A DNA stretch of 64,000 bases from Aphelenchoides besseyi (taxonomy: Eukaryota > Nematoda > Chromadorea > Rhabditida > Aphelenchoididae): NCBI GenBank assembly GCA_024699855.1, contig JAMPIQ010000001.1:4774001-4838000 (forward strand), read 5' to 3'. Positions 10,474 through 22,796 of the stretch are shown piece after piece. Each line of letters starts with the position of its first letter. The first letter of the stretch is position 1. The notes beneath the pieces are model-generated. The model did not search any database. It was not told where the DNA came from and saw nothing but the letters and a program-made list of their open reading frames with translations. Made by a program: the position numbers and the translations under genes.

Positions 10474-11724
10474 TCAATGAATCTGATTCTTCGAAACGAC
10501 CACTAAAGTAGAATTACTTTTCGAACGATAGAACTTCACGATCTTTTGTCCGAAAACTGCCTCTCGAAGTTTTGATGCACTTAATAATATTATGACTCCG
10601 GGAGTCAATGTCAAAAGATCATTCGCGGTGTAGAAGTAGAAGTGAACGTTGCGAAGTGGAGTGTCTGTGATGTCATCTTTGGAAAGAAGATACGAAAGAA
10701 ACTGAAAATGAGTATACATGACATGTTGTTATCTTTATTTTAATTTTTTTGTACTTTGATTTAGTGGTCTAATCGATTAACAGACAAATAGTAGTTCTTC
10801 TAAAAGTCCGCAGTGAAAACAATGCAATTAGCACACCGTTCAAGAAGAATCAGATTATTTTGACAAAAGTTAAAAAGGTTACAACTTACCGAGTATGCAA
10901 CGAAAGCAACATCTGAAATAAACCGTGAAAGGCAAATGACTGCGAAGTTAACTTGATGTTTGTCCATGTTTTTGCGAACCGTAGCCGAGGTTTCTGCAGC
11001 GAGACGAAAAAAAGTTGCTGCGTTAAAGAAGAGCGTAGGAACAGCAACAATAAGGCCAACGAACATCTGGGCGATTCGATAATTGAACTAAATGCAATTA
11101 TAATAACCCACATAGAATAACTCAAAGTACCGTTTCAACAATTGGTTCACATTCTAAACGATAAGTAAGATAATAATCACGCATTGCCGGTAGAAAATAG
11201 CATCGTGATACGAACAAGTTGGAAACCGCAAACAACGGAATGATGAGCATAGACAGAATAACGTACGGCATGAATTGATTCCATCGCTAAACCGAAGTCA
11301 ATTCAATTAGCCCTATAGCCACCTACGTATTCGTTGTTAGTGGAGATAGAAACGGAAGTAAAACGATTTACGGACAGAAAAAAAGAGCCGATCAATGATG
11401 CCAATTGTAATTGACAGAGAACAAAGAGCGGCAAACAAACTAGTCGAGTGGGAATGGAAAAGTTGCTGTATAACGAACAAAAGAATCCGTATCGCGGTAG
11501 ACGTTGTAATACATTGCTCATTAGATAGTAAATACAATCCTACAAACTCATTTCAAAAAACCCTCAATACGACTTACTGCACAACCACAAAGTGTAATTA
11601 ACGTGAAAAACGTGTTGCTGAATTGTTTTCGATATTTTAGAAGAACGAAAATTAGACGAAGATAAAGAACGTACATTGGTACACCGATAACATAGGCAAC
11701 AATCAATATCACTTGATCGAGCAT
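10474..11724 (-). CDS. Nematode-type serpentine chemoreceptor (7TM)
   Basis: The start is MLDQVILIVAYVIGVPMYVL with no leader and an immediate first helix, as in the Srg/Srv/Srx groups. Next come LKYRKQFSNTFFTLITLCGC (loop and helix 2), CQLQLASLIGSFFLSVNRFT with the family's 'LNR..SV' pattern, FMPYVILSMLIIPLFAVSN, and AQMFVGLIVAVPTLFFNAAT. The C-terminal exon ends in NDLLTLTPGVIILLSASKLR and a basic tail. Five to six short introns, plus one of about 170 nt before the last exon that may hide a small exon near 10790. The role is inferred from the family: a membrane receptor for small chemicals in sensory neurons, coupled to G proteins. The subfamily cannot be fixed by eye. Confidence 0.8.
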
Positions 11725-12257
11725 ATCTTACTTCCTTCTACTTAGACTGGAAAACTCGGAGGTATACTTCTGACCAGAGAAATAAGTGGAATTGGCAGGT
11801 CGAAAAGAGGTAATCTTATAAAAAAAACTGCGATAATCAAATCTCGAACTGACACTCATTAATTTAATCAACGAACTCATGTGCATTATTGTGTTAGATA
11901 CGGTCCGTATCGTAGAAAAATGTTCATGTTTCATATCTTGTCTTTACATCGTCAGTTTTAGTGGTCTACTATCATAACAACTGACTAAGAAGCTGAGATC
12001 ATTGCAGAAACTTGAACTTTTAACTCAAATGGCTAGTTGAAGTTTGGTCAATAATTTGTTCATTACCCAATAACACAGAATCACAACAATGAATAGAGAA
12101 CAGAGATCCATTTCATATGAACAAATAAAAACAATCAGCTTAACTATAACAAGTGACTAAAGTAGCTGTGATCTGAGCAAAAGACACAAAACATTCGGGT
12201 AAACGTTTGGATTTAAAAACATAATTAAAAGCTTGACATATTAAACAGTGTAACATC
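11725..12257. other. No feature seen
   Basis: A/T-rich spacer between the chemoreceptor start and the THOC2 stop. It should carry the receptor promoter and the THOC2 3' UTR. No exon or RNA gene is visible. Confidence 0.4.
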
Positions 12258-15200
12258 TTAAGATCGAATTCGCTCTCGTTCCCGACGTGAATGTTTTGCT
12301 TCGGTCGAGGACTGGGAAGACGAATCGTTGGGACGTTTTCGGCTTGAGGATGTTGGAGTAATTTGAGAGCTGGGCTCCGCTCCGTTGCTGCTTTCTTTTG
12401 TCGATTGCTGTCTCGAGACTCCATTTGATTTTGGTGTTCCATTTGACTGAGACGATGCGTAGCTTTGAGATTTTGACGTTGTAGTCGTGGAACTGGGAAA
12501 ATCGCTCAGTTCGTAGAGTTTGACATTTCGCTTCTTCAACAAAACCAAATAACTCTGGGCCATCACACTCAGATCTTGACGTTTCTCTTTTTCTCGATCA
12601 CGAACTGCCGTCGCCGCTTTTTCCATGTCGGTCGTGTAGTTCGTAATCAGCGGAAAGCTGTTGAGAATCTGAAACAAATTGCGGATGAAAACAAGTAGTC
12701 ATGACCATTTACTTTGTTCAATACCAAAAATCCGTTACGAACGAGAATGTAGTTTCCGTTCTCGCCCAACGCATAACCCAACGTTCGACACAAACGAATT
12801 TGCCATTTCAAATAAATCGTGCGATACGAATCAAAGGAATTTTTGGACGTAGACATGGTAATAAAACCCGGAAAACTGTCACATTCCTAAATTGAAGTAG
12901 TGAGATTACTGACAGTAATCTCTTAACTCACTGATTTAAAAACGTCTTCATTCGTTGCCCAGCGAGTTGACGTCTCTAACAGCAAGGACAGAAACTTTCC
13001 GAAGGCCGAAGCTTCGTTTTCCGAAAATGCCGACAAAAAAGGTGTAATGTCATTGATGATCTAGAATCAAAGTTGCTTGATGATGAAGAAGATCAAAAAA
13101 AACCAACCTTATCAATCAGATTCAAAGTCGTAAACCAGCCGGTACGAATCGAATGTAACAAGAAAATAAAACGAGCACAGTAAACCGCGTCTACTTCACT
13201 GAAAACACAACGAGGCAGAATGCAACTGTGGAGGAAACGAAGCATCTGGGGACCATAAGCTGAAAATCGAAAGTTATGTTTACGTGAAGTTTGAAACAAG
13301 AAAACAAAACCGCTCAACAGCCAATCGACCCGCAAATCTCATTTTCGTTTCCTGTGAACAGAAGAAACTTGAGACTAAATTACAATAACAATGTAAAGTA
13401 TATGGGACAAACTTCAGCGTTAGTTACCAAAAGAAAACGTTCATCCTTAGGGCCTTTCACTGACGCTCAAGCGATTCAGTACGAATGGAAAGATAAGAGA
13501 TGACTATCTTCTGGAGGAATTCGAACCGCCCGTCCGTTCACTTCTTCACTTCGAGAGGACGAGAAATGCGAAATCGTGGTCAAATTGAATTGAAGAACGA
13601 GATTGCTGATGAAAAACGAATTGCTTACACGTGGTGTTTGCGAAAAGAGTTTCCTTGACACTGGTGATGAAATGTTGGGTGCGTTTCACGTAGTCTTCTT
13701 GTCGATTCAATTCGGACGTTAATTTCTGCTCCAATGATTTGAGTCGATCTTCTTTGGTTCTGCGGCTTTTCGAATCGCTTTTGTGCAAATCGGACAGATC
13801 GCGTCGAATCCTCTCGAACTCTCTCTCGTACAACTCTTTGCAAACGTAGATGTCGTTGATTGTGAGCAGCCAAAAGATTCCGTACACTCTAAAATACTCA
13901 ATCATATCACAAAAAACAACATTCCAACTCACTTGCTCGATAGATCGGTCCAAAATTCACTCGGTTTCGTTTGACTTAACTCTTCTTCAAGCGATTTAAG
14001 AGTTGAATCAAATGCTTCAATATACAGTTTATTCTAAATATAATCATTTAAAATACAATATTCTTCTGCGAACTTACTTTCGTACTGATGTCCAATTTCT
14101 TGATTCCGTTCGTTTCTTTTGTGAACTTTTTCGACAAATCAAACGACGACTAAAAACAGTGAAACAGCATCATTCGTAGGCTCTTGGTCAACTCACAACT
14201 GCTCTTCCAACGTAATTTGAACGTGCCAAATGAAAAGCTGCTTCCGACGGGACATTAGAGTCGGTAATAAGTGATCCAATCAACGGCACCCTCTCACGAT
14301 ATTCGTCGTCTTTGACATTCGAACGAACAAAACTGATGTATTGCAAAAATGTCTCTTGACATTGATCGAGAATTTGAGATGCCAACTTTGCGGGCACATC
14401 TTTAGTTTCCACGTAAATAACACAGTTTTTCTGTTGTGCAAGAAGTATCGCCATTCGTTGACACAAATCGGTGTGAAGAAGTGCATCGCGAAGCCGTGAG
14501 ATTGCTTGACGTCGGCCCTTCTGATATGAACCCAAACGTCCAAATACCTGAAAATCATTGTCGTAATTCCATTTGCTTAATCAAAATTTATACCTCTTGT
14601 CGAATCGTTTCTCCACTACAAAGCGCATCCAACTGATCGTTCGTCAATGATTGAAGCGGTTCAAAGCCTGTTGTTGCGGTAAGCACTTCACGTAAAACCA
14701 TCAAATCAAAACTCTTTCCGTCTTTCAATTGATTTGCAATATACTGCAGAATTCCTTCGTATTCGACGTTGTAACGTCGATACACTGCCCCCGAAAACGC
14801 GGCTAACGCTTGAAGCCATTTGCTCAACGTGCCGTCGCTTGTTTTCAAACTCTGCTTCGACGGTGATGCCAAACTTTCAATTAACGAATCTAAAGATTGA
14901 GCAAATGAGTAAAAGTGAAATTGGATACTCACATGAAAGAATATCAAATGCCAAATCAGAAAGATTGACCATCGACTCTACAACAGGACCAATCAGGTTC
15001 TCGAAAAATTGTAAACGCTCGAGTAAAAAGTCGAATGCCACTGTTGGATGAGTAAGACAAATTTTTCCCAACTGTCTACCACAGACTTTAACTGTTTCTT
15101 TGCTCAATCGTCTAAATAATAAAAAAAGTATTTTCAGCTTATTTCAATCGACATACTTCATCACGTATTTCATTTGACCAGTGATTCTTCCTGCATGAAT

Positions 15201-17071
15201 TTGAAGTCCATAGCAATCGGTCGAGTGTTCTCCCTTCCATCGACCGTACATCATGTACCGTTTTTCGTACGGCACATTTTTGAGTATCTTCCACAACTCG
15301 TCAATATAACTGTACGTTGAATCGCCGAAACTTGCACTGGGTAGAAGCGAAAAGTCAACCATGTGAAGAATCAGATTTGTGACTGAAATAAAAAGCGAAA
15401 CATAACAAATGACTTATAAACTCACTTTCTTGTCGATTTGTTTCTAATTGTACTTTGTCGTCTTCAAAAAATTTGCCCAAAAGACGAACGAACTTTGAGC
15501 GAATTGTGTTGTTGACTCCGATGTACGGTCCAAGAATACGCACGATTGGTAGAACACTGGTTTTCAAGTCTTCCCATTTGTTTAAACGATCCGGCTTTTC
15601 GAAAAACACACCATCCCAATTCTTTGTACGACGAGCAGAATTGGGCCACGGAACATTCACTTCCCTGTAATTAGCATGTAAATAAGTGCTTCTATAAAAA
15701 CTACTTACAAGTTGTAGAGTGGATAGATGATGTATTCCAGCAATTCACACAATCCATTGGCTAATCGACGTGAAAGTGCAAGCGGAAAACCGTCGGGAAA
15801 AAGCGGAAAAAGTTGTCGAGCAACAGTCCACGATCCAATTTCAACAGCAGCCACCAAAAGACCAAGTTTTTGATTTCGTTCCAAATTCGATCGCTGAAGA
15901 TTTTCAGAAATTAGTTGAATTACATGTCCAGTTTACTTCATCATAAAAGTCTCCACAAATTTTTCGATCTTCGAGTTCCTGAGCGTACACGACGGATGAG
16001 AACGATCGTGTCGTATTAGATGAAGAGTTACTCGAATAGTTGTCATTTAGAGCCATGTTCATTGCATTGCCGTTGGTTGTTTGGTCTTCGAGTTGATAAG
16101 CAGAAATTGTCGATATGGTTTCGGCTTTCTCCACTCTTTTCGTTGTTATTTTCTTCAGTTCCCGATGCAAATCAACCAATTTAGCCCGTGGCGGATGAAC
16201 GGCGGCAAAAATTTCTTTAATGTTCAAAATGCCAATGGCACACAACATCGCAATCACCCGGTACATCGAGTTAGTTGTTTGTTCACAATTCTAAATCGAT
16301 ATGTTAAGCATTCTGTCACATTCGTGTTTACCTTGAACATGATAAACTTGAGAAGAACAATCTTCTTCACGACTTCGGCCTCAAAATTCATCGCCTTTAA
16401 CAGATTGATGTAGACCTTATGACGAGACGTGTTACACGAAAAACAATCGATTATAACATCGACCGTCCGATTCGGGTCTAAGTTGAATGTGCCGATAAGT
16501 TGAGAAATACGCGAAAAAAGCTTTTCGACATTGTCGTTCAATTCTACGGACAACAATTCGGTGACCAGTTTGGCGTAGCCTTCGTTTTCTTCACGAAACA
16601 AATTAAATTTCAGTTGTTTGTAACTAAACAGTTGAATTAATGAGTGTAAAACAAAAAAAAACTCACTAAATCTTGGTCTTCGATTTGATTATCTTTGATT
16701 TCAACGAATCAGCTCCCAATTGCGGAAGCTCCAATTTAAGAAGATCTTCAGGCAAGAGCTAAAACAACAAATAAAAACAAACAACTACTTAACAAAACCG
16801 TACTTGTTTCGAAATCAAAGTGAAAAACTGCACTGCCTTGTCTTTCTGATCCGAAGTTGCTGTCAATGACAAAGCAGTTAACACATCGAACAATGCACTC
16901 GCTGTCGTTTCATCTTTTTCCTTAAAACACCAAAGTAAAATCCATTGATTGAAAACAACAAACCAAAAACCGGGATCGAATCGTTTGGATTCCACTTGTC
17001 ATCGGAGTCTTTCCGTTGAGCACTGACTCACAGAGAACGTAAAGTTCTTTGTGTGCCTCAACACCCGTCAT
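12258..17071 (-). CDS. THOC2: THO complex subunit 2 (mRNA export)
   Basis: Large multi-exon gene that aligns from end to end with THOC2. In order: FREENEGYAKLVTELL and FNLDPNRTVDVIIDCF (about 16.5 kb), FGDSTYSYIDELWKILKNVP and MYGRWKGEHS (about 15.2 kb), VCGRQLGKICLTHPTVAFDF, TLSKWLQALAAFSGAVYRRY, IANQLKDGKSFDLMVLREVL (about 14.7 kb), RRQAISRLRDALLHTDLCQR, LASQILDQCQETFLQYISF, then PRCVFSEVDAVYCARFIFLL (about 13.2 kb) and a Ser/Arg/Lys-rich tail ending at 12258. The start ATG 17071 (MTGVEAHKELYVLC) is the best visible, but the first 150 residues are poorly conserved and may be incomplete. The protein is the scaffold of the nuclear THO complex, which couples transcription to mRNA packaging and export. 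Confidence 0.92.
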
Positions 17072-17248
17072 GTCTCTGAAAAACAATTAGCAAAAAAGAT
17101 GTTAACATGTAAAAGTATCAGTTATTGAGCAAAACAGTCGAACTCGACAATCCGAACAATTAAATTCAATTTTATTTGACAATTAACGATTAACAGTTAA
17201 ACAATAAAGTCGGTCCAAACACATGACTTCGATCAGCGTCTCCAACAG

Positions 17249-18122
17249 TTAAACTCCGGCAAACGCTTGAAGCACCTCGGCGCATTCTAAAGAAATGGGA
17301 TCAAAGACAAACGACGCTAGAACTTACGTTCAAATTTAACGCGCTCCTCCACATTGCGACTTTTGATAGTTGCGTCGTGGTTTTTGATGAAATAGGTACC
17401 GTCCGATCGCTTTTCCCATCGATACAAACGCGCATAACCCAAACACTCGGCCTCAGAAATGCTGCCAAGCAGTCGAATCAATTGGTCGGCATCGATCGTT
17501 TGAAATGTTGCGCTAATCACACGACATGCATCTAAAATAATGTAAACGGAAAGCTACCGAACAAAACGTACAATGTCGGACAGCATCTTCGAACCCAACG
17601 ATCGGTTTCAACAAACGTTGAACTTCTTCGGGATTCTTGAAACGCTCATCTGGCGAATCACTGGGCACGTAGTCGCCGCGAGTTAGACGCCAAAAAACGC
17701 TGAAATTGCACGACTCCAACAGCACACCAATGTCCATGACACGACGAAGTTCCTGAAAACGAAATTCGTACGATTCCTCTAAAAACTAACCAACCGGAGC
17801 ATTTGCACGATTGCCGTCAATTAGATACTTAGCCAATGCATAGTCGTTTCGCGGAAATACCATCATGGTCTTCAACAAAATGTCTCGAGTGAATTCTTCG
17901 CTGTAACTAAAAAACGAAAATCAAAAACAACTTTCGTACTTACTCTTTCGGATTCAGTTGATACAATTTTAACGTAGTCAAAAGAATATCTTTGTCGTAG
18001 TTGTTTTCTCGAATCATGGCCGTAATGCACTCTTGAAGCGGCGGAATGTGATTCGGATTGAACTTGTTGATTCCCTTGATGTTGCCTTCCAACTCTTTTT
18101 TCAACTTCTCGAACTGCGACAT
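17249..18122 (-). CDS. EIF3K: Translation initiation factor eIF3 subunit K
   Basis: Complete gene of about 225 residues in six exons. It opens MSQFEKLKKELEGNIKGINK, then NPNHIPPLQECITAMIRENN and ILLTTLKLYQLNPKE. This is the eIF3k N-terminal repeat: '...ID.YNP.NL..LE.YV..Q..ENAYDLEANLAVLKLYQFNP'. Further on are LLESCNFSVFWRLTRGDYVP, IVGFEDAVRHC (eIF3k 'ITGFEDSVRKFI') and a winged-helix end with GSISEAECLGYARLYRW, KRSDGTYFIKNHD and KSRNVEERVKFE. The last short exon gives QCAEVLQAFAGV and stop TAA at 17249. eIF3k sits at the edge of the eIF3 complex on the 40S subunit. It follows THOC2 on the same strand with a gap of only 177 bp, so the two may share regulation. Confidence 0.93.
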
Positions 18123-18507
18123 AATTGCACGTTGAAATTTCTGAAATCAACGATAAATGAAGAAATAAAGGTCACTTCTCGAAAAATTAAACGAAACTCA
18201 TGAAAACGGCAGCGACAGCAGACACCCCAACTTTCCACCAAACGAAATTCTTTTATCGATTTTCTTTCAATTAACTGATTTCTACCACAACTCTTATTGT
18301 AAACCGTGTTTGTCATATTTTTGTCTAAAAGATTTTATCTTGCAAGAAGTTTACCAAGAGATGAAAAACTAATCAAGATTCACACTTAATTAACCATTAA
18401 CTTTCTGTCCATAATATATTTCAAATAGTTAAAAGTTTATAATCACAATGAAGTCGCTATAATATATAAAAACAATAAACGTGATAACGACAATTGAAAC
18501 ACAACTA
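18123..18507. other. No feature seen
   Basis: Strongly A/T-rich spacer between the eIF3k start and the CPEB stop. It should hold the CPEB 3' UTR and the eIF3k promoter. Confidence 0.4.
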
Positions 18508-19758
18508 CTAGAATTGGGAATACATCGTGTGAGTGTTCGCAAGGTTGAACCATGGCTGTGGCCAAACCGGTGGCATCAGTTGGGTCTTCGGTTGAACGTA
18601 GGTGTAGATTTGTGGTTGTGGAATAGGATGTCCATTGAAGACACGGCTTTGTGGAGGCTGAAACCACCAATGAGATGACCGAGAAACTCAATCGTACCGT
18701 TATGTTTCCTTTCGTGAATGGCTGGTGATGAGCACGAAGTCCGTTGGAACCCATACGATTGTGGACATGTTGCCAGCAATCGTCACAGTAGTAGGACAAA
18801 CAAGACGGATACGGACAAAAGTGTTTGGCCTTGATCGTGACAATCGAACGCGAATAGCACTCTTCGCACGGATTGTCCAACACGAACGGCTTTATTTCGT
18901 AGATCTTCAGTTCGCCCTCGAATGGAACGTTGACCATCTTCTGACACAACGCCTTTGCGTAGCCATCCATCGACGCGAAGAAGACACGCGCGGTGCCGCG
19001 TGGATACAACAGTTGGGGATCCAAGTCGATGGTCACTCCGGCCACTTCGCCAAACGAACGAAAAGCACGAGCCAAATCGACTGAAAGCGTCCAATCACTT
19101 GTGTGGAAAGCCCGATTCAACAAACCTCCACGACTCGTACGCGAAATTCCACCGACAAAGACGGCGAAACGGAGATTGACGGAGCGATGCGGAGCGCTCG
19201 TGTACTTTGCATCGAAAACGTTGAATGGACGAACTTGGACCTGAAGTCACGATTAACACGTTGGCAGGCCTCTTGGTTTCTCACTTTCGTCATTCGACTG
19301 CCACTCCACAACTCGGCAAAATAGCCGCCATCCAACTCCGTCAACGAGCGCAACATCACGCTCACCGACTCGGACTTTTCGAAGATCAAAAAACAGTAAT
19401 TCTTGGAGCGAATTCCGGCTAAACAGCAACGATCGAACTTACTCACTAGCGCTCAACTCACTTCCTATGTTCGGACGAGAGATCGTGAACTTGCCGAACG
19501 GACTGAACACACGAACCAACTCCACGTCGGCACAATGCGATGGAATACCGCCCAGAAAGACTTTACGTGAGTACATGGTCATCGATTCCTTCGGTTGATG
19601 GACATGAGACTTCGGCAGAAGCGAGCTGAAAATGAACGTGAGATGTGCGTGCAAATGGCAACAAACATCGGAAGCACTTTGCCCTTGAGAATCAAGTTGT
19701 CGAGTGGATCACGACCGTTAACGTAAAGCGAAGTAATCGGACGAGCGTTGTAAGCCAT
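18508..19758 (-). CDS. CPEB: Cytoplasmic polyadenylation element-binding protein
   Basis: Two RRM domains and the CPEB zinc module are clear. RRM1: YSRKVFLGGIPSHCADVELV, RVFSPFGKFTISRP, then NYCFLIFEKSESVSVMLRSL. After a linker with VQVRPFNVFDAKYTSAP, RRM2: RFAVFVGGISRTSRGVDLAR, FGEVAGVTIDLDPQLLYPRG and TARVFFASMDGYAKAL. The zinc module has paired Cys and His residues: CEECYSRSIVTIKAKHFC, then CLSYYCDDCWQHVHNRMG and HHQPFTKGN. The last exon adds a Pro/Gln-rich tail of about 55 residues ending at TAG 18508, longer than usual after the module. CPEB binds U-rich 3' UTR elements and controls poly(A) tail length and translation. The N-terminus is unresolved: the RRM1 exon is open to about 19640, and an upstream exon from ATG 19758 (MAYNARPITSLYVNGRDPLD) is possible but I could not fit the splice. 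Confidence 0.88.
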
Positions 19759-20358
19759 CGAAACAGAGAACCAATCTGAAAACTGAAAGTTAGAAGACGC
19801 CAATCTGAGCGAGCATTCGAGTCGACCATCAGTTCCGACTCGAAACACACGAATGAGAGACAGCCGGGGATCCCCACTTTCCAATTTGCATATTGACATC
19901 GAAGCATTTCACGCAACGTAATGAGTCGGCGTTAACTGGTCTTCTTGAAACCAAGGACCACGTTCATGATTCCGCTCGCTGATACTCTAAATCAATGGAA
20001 TAACCATCTGCTGTCCCTAAAATCTGAAGACTGAAAGCAGAAACACGTTGATCACTTCCGTACCAAACTCGAGTAGTTGACAATCTATAACTGTTCGACC
20101 ATTCGAGGACGGGAATCAAAAGGTGTAATTGAAAGAACAAAATTCGCCATTATGATTTCACAGATTTTTCTAAGAAAGAAGATGGAAAGGTCAAAAAAGT
20201 AAGCGCAAAGTCAATTCAAAATTGACGCTCGTGGTTTAAATGTCAATCGGAGAACAAAAGAAAGTTATGTAAAGTAAGAAATGTGTTTGTTGTGCACGGA
20301 AAGAACGTAAAATAGATGTTCAGCTCTCGTCAGTTTCTGTTCATTTCCACCTTCTAAG
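19759..20358. other. Unresolved 5' region of CPEB and promoter of the MATH gene
   Basis: Some frames on the minus strand stay open (for example to 19916) and may be upstream CPEB exons. The rest shows nothing recognisable. The MATH gene start on the plus strand is at 20359. Confidence 0.3.
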
Positions 20359-21283
20359 ATGTCCGTTTGCAATCATCTTTCCAATCAAATAACTCAATTT
20401 AAGTGGAAGGTTGAGAATTATGTTAATCGTGTTGGCGTTTCAATTAGTGGAGACGAATGGACGAGCGATGTCTTCACTTTGAATTCATACGGAAATCCGA
20501 AATCTTATTTGACTTTTTGTCCACCAATCAACTATTTCGAATATTCTTCCGATCATTCATTTCTCGACCACCGTTTTTGTGTGCCGTTCATTAAACTGGA
20601 GCTCTTGGATCCCGTGAACTGCTCACTTGACTGTGATTTTTGGTTGGAAGATGAAAATGGAAACGTTCTCACGTCAAAAGGTAACTTTGAACAAATTTCC
20701 AGTTTATTTGAGTTTTTCAGGTCATGCCAAAGACTACGAAAGAATCTTTGCAATTGATGAATTGCAGTCGTTCTCCACTATCAGCTGCGTATTCATTTGT
20801 TGTGAAATTTCTGTTCGGTGTTGTGACCAGCAATCATTTTTCGACAATCGAGTTGCTGTGATTGATCGGACAACTCAACCCATTAAGTTCTCTTGGAACG
20901 AAATGCGATTCATGAATCCGTTGTGGAATACGACTGAAAGCAAACCTATGAACATCAATGAGCAATCCTTTCGTTTCGAGTCGGACATCTTTGGCAACAT
21001 CTATTGGAAGAACTTGGGAAATGATTCTGATGAGCATTTTCATTTTATGGCATGGGTAGAAAACAGTCGCGGAGAAAGAACTCGTAAAATTGGTCAGAAC
21101 TAATGTCAATGACAGGATTGCAACTTGGATTTTTCAGAAGGAATTCGACGTTTGTTCAAGGACAAAGATCGTTTCTGTATTTGGAGCATTTCAGCAGCCG
21201 ATTCTCAACAATCTGAATTTTTCTACGATAATCATTCACGTTTCCATCTTCTGATTCGTCGTATTTCAAACATTAAATATTGA
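20359..21283 (+). CDS. MATH-domain protein without BTB
   Basis: Three exons, about 280 residues. The first MATH/TRAF-C domain begins ITQFKWKVENYVNRVGVSIS (family 'ITKFTWKIENFS....'), then EWTSDVFTLNSYGNPKSYLT with the 'F..GG..W.L..YP.G' pattern degraded, and CDFWLEDENGNVLTSKG. A second copy follows: PIKFSWNEMRFMN and EHFHFMAWVENSRGERTRKI, ending LLIRRISNIKY. Introns at about 20682-20720 and 21093-21138 keep the frame. Nematodes have expanded MATH-BTB families, many acting as substrate adaptors for Cullin-3 ligases. This copy has no BTB domain, so it would not bind Cullin-3 by the usual route. A BTB pseudogene lies 2.8 kb downstream. Confidence 0.62.
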
Positions 21284-21658
21284 ATTTTGTTATAAACTCA
21301 TCTTTTCTCACGATGTTTCTGGGAATTAATCGTAAATCAATGGCGTCCATAGGGAATGTCTTTGTCTGTTGTTTTTAACAAAGAGCATCAAGAAGAAGGC
21401 TTTTTGATTGGACATCATAAAACAATGACCAACTTGACCTCGCAGTCATTCAGCATTGTCTATGAGTACAACCGACTGCTTTCTCTGGTTACATCATTTG
21501 ATACTCGCCGCCCAGATGACTGCCGGTACTGCCTTACCATCGTTTATTTGGAGCATATAAACCCAAGAAGAGAGTAGAATCAGTCACTTCACTCGTCCTA
21601 TTCTCTTCCATCACCACCTACTCTGAAATCTGTTTGCTCGATCAGCGTATTGATCCTC
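21284..21658. other. No confident gene
   Basis: A plus-strand open frame of about 73 codons (21356-21577) has ordinary composition but no motif and no clear splice context. It may be the MATH gene's 3' flank. Confidence 0.3.
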
Positions 21659-21695
21659 GGTTACTGTTAAGATTTGAAACGAGTAACCGGGATTA
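21645..21695 (+). ncRNA. Structured hairpin A (GGTTAC/GTAACC)
   Basis: GGTTAC at 21659-21664 pairs with GTAACC at 21683-21688 around an 18-nt loop. The stem extends outward through a C-G pair, skips one bulged T, and continues ATCC/GGAT. Hairpin B, 112 bp downstream, has the same plan with different outer-stem letters. Confidence 0.45.
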
Positions 21696-21770
21696 ATTCG
21701 CGGCATGACCATTCGGATTTAAGTTTTCTGTTTCTAACTACGAAGTCACATTGTTGACCGTTTCGTTCCC

Positions 21771-21812
21771 ATTCTCTGGTTACCCGTCAGTTTTGTGTGA
21801 GTAACCGAGAAT
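21771..21812 (+). ncRNA. Structured hairpin B (GGTTAC/GTAACC)
   Basis: ATTCTC, one bulged T, and GGTTAC (21771-21783) pair with GTAACC and GAGAAT (21801-21812) around a 17-nt loop. The inner stem is identical to hairpin A, the bulge falls in nearly the same place, and the outer stem differs in a way that keeps pairing. Confidence 0.5.
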
Positions 21813-22755
21813 TGAGGCGAAAATAGGAAAATGATCATTTTTAATGTAATCAGTTCTATTCGATTAAGTTTTAGTTCGATAAGTGTTATCGAGGTCGTGA
21901 TTTTGAAATGACGACAACGACCGTTAAAAGAAACAGTTCATATCAAGCATCGCATGCATCATAAAGCTACAAACAGAAGACTCTTGTATAAGTAACATAA
22001 GATATGAAGGACAACAATTCTCTACAATTGAATTAAATGGCAGTGGTGTCAGCAATAGACCGCGAATTTAAATGAGTATGTTTTCAATTGTTTATAACAT
22101 AAAATAAGAAGAACCGCTTTGAATAGGTTGATGGTTTTTGATTGATCTTTCAGATAATCGTTCTTTACATGCTGGTATTTTGTTTCAAACATCGAGATCG
22201 ACTCACTCGTTCCTTCGATATTCATTTTCGGTTTTATTATGAGCACAAATCTTTGTTTCAAGGAAACGATTACCTCCTTACTGTCAATTCAAAGTTGCGA
22301 CATACAATTGAACGAGCGCCAAAACTTTAGTCGTAGATCATTTCCGTTGAGCTTCACGATTTCAAGCGGTGATATCAAGTTTGATGTCCTCAGTGCCATG
22401 CAAAAAGACTTTCAATTAAAATTAGTTAGAGACTTGAACTTAGAATCTGAACAAACAAACATTAGTATTAACTCGAGACCAAATTACAGCTTTCTAAACA
22501 GAAGGTTATGAAGAGGTTGACTGTCGGTTGTTTCCAATATTGATCGAATTTCCATAACACTCCAATGGTTTTAAATTGTTTCAGCGACGAAATTTAACTT
22601 TTGACTTCGACACAAACTTCAGGAACCTCAAAAGTGCATATGGTCAAGTTGTTTTTGATAAGAAAATGCGACGATTGAACTCGATCGTTTGTTCAGTTGT
22701 CGTTCCGGATCGGAACGCCATGAACTCGCCGCCCATTTGATCGTAGTTTTGAGCG
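21813..22755. other. No confident gene
   Basis: Between 22142 and 22511 two overlapping plus-strand frames are open. They read unevenly, with no recognised domain and no supporting splice pattern. The rest is A/T-rich spacer. Confidence 0.3.
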
Positions 22756-22761
22756 TATAAA
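22756..22761 (+). promoter_or_regulatory. TATA box of the secreted-peptide gene
   Basis: TATAAA in the context GCGTATAAAGGC lies 41 bp upstream of the ATG at 22797. This spacing leaves a very short 5' leader, typical of a strongly expressed small gene. Confidence 0.6.
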
Positions 22762-22796
22762 GGCAGCCGTAAGATTAGCAACTTGATCACCAAAAA

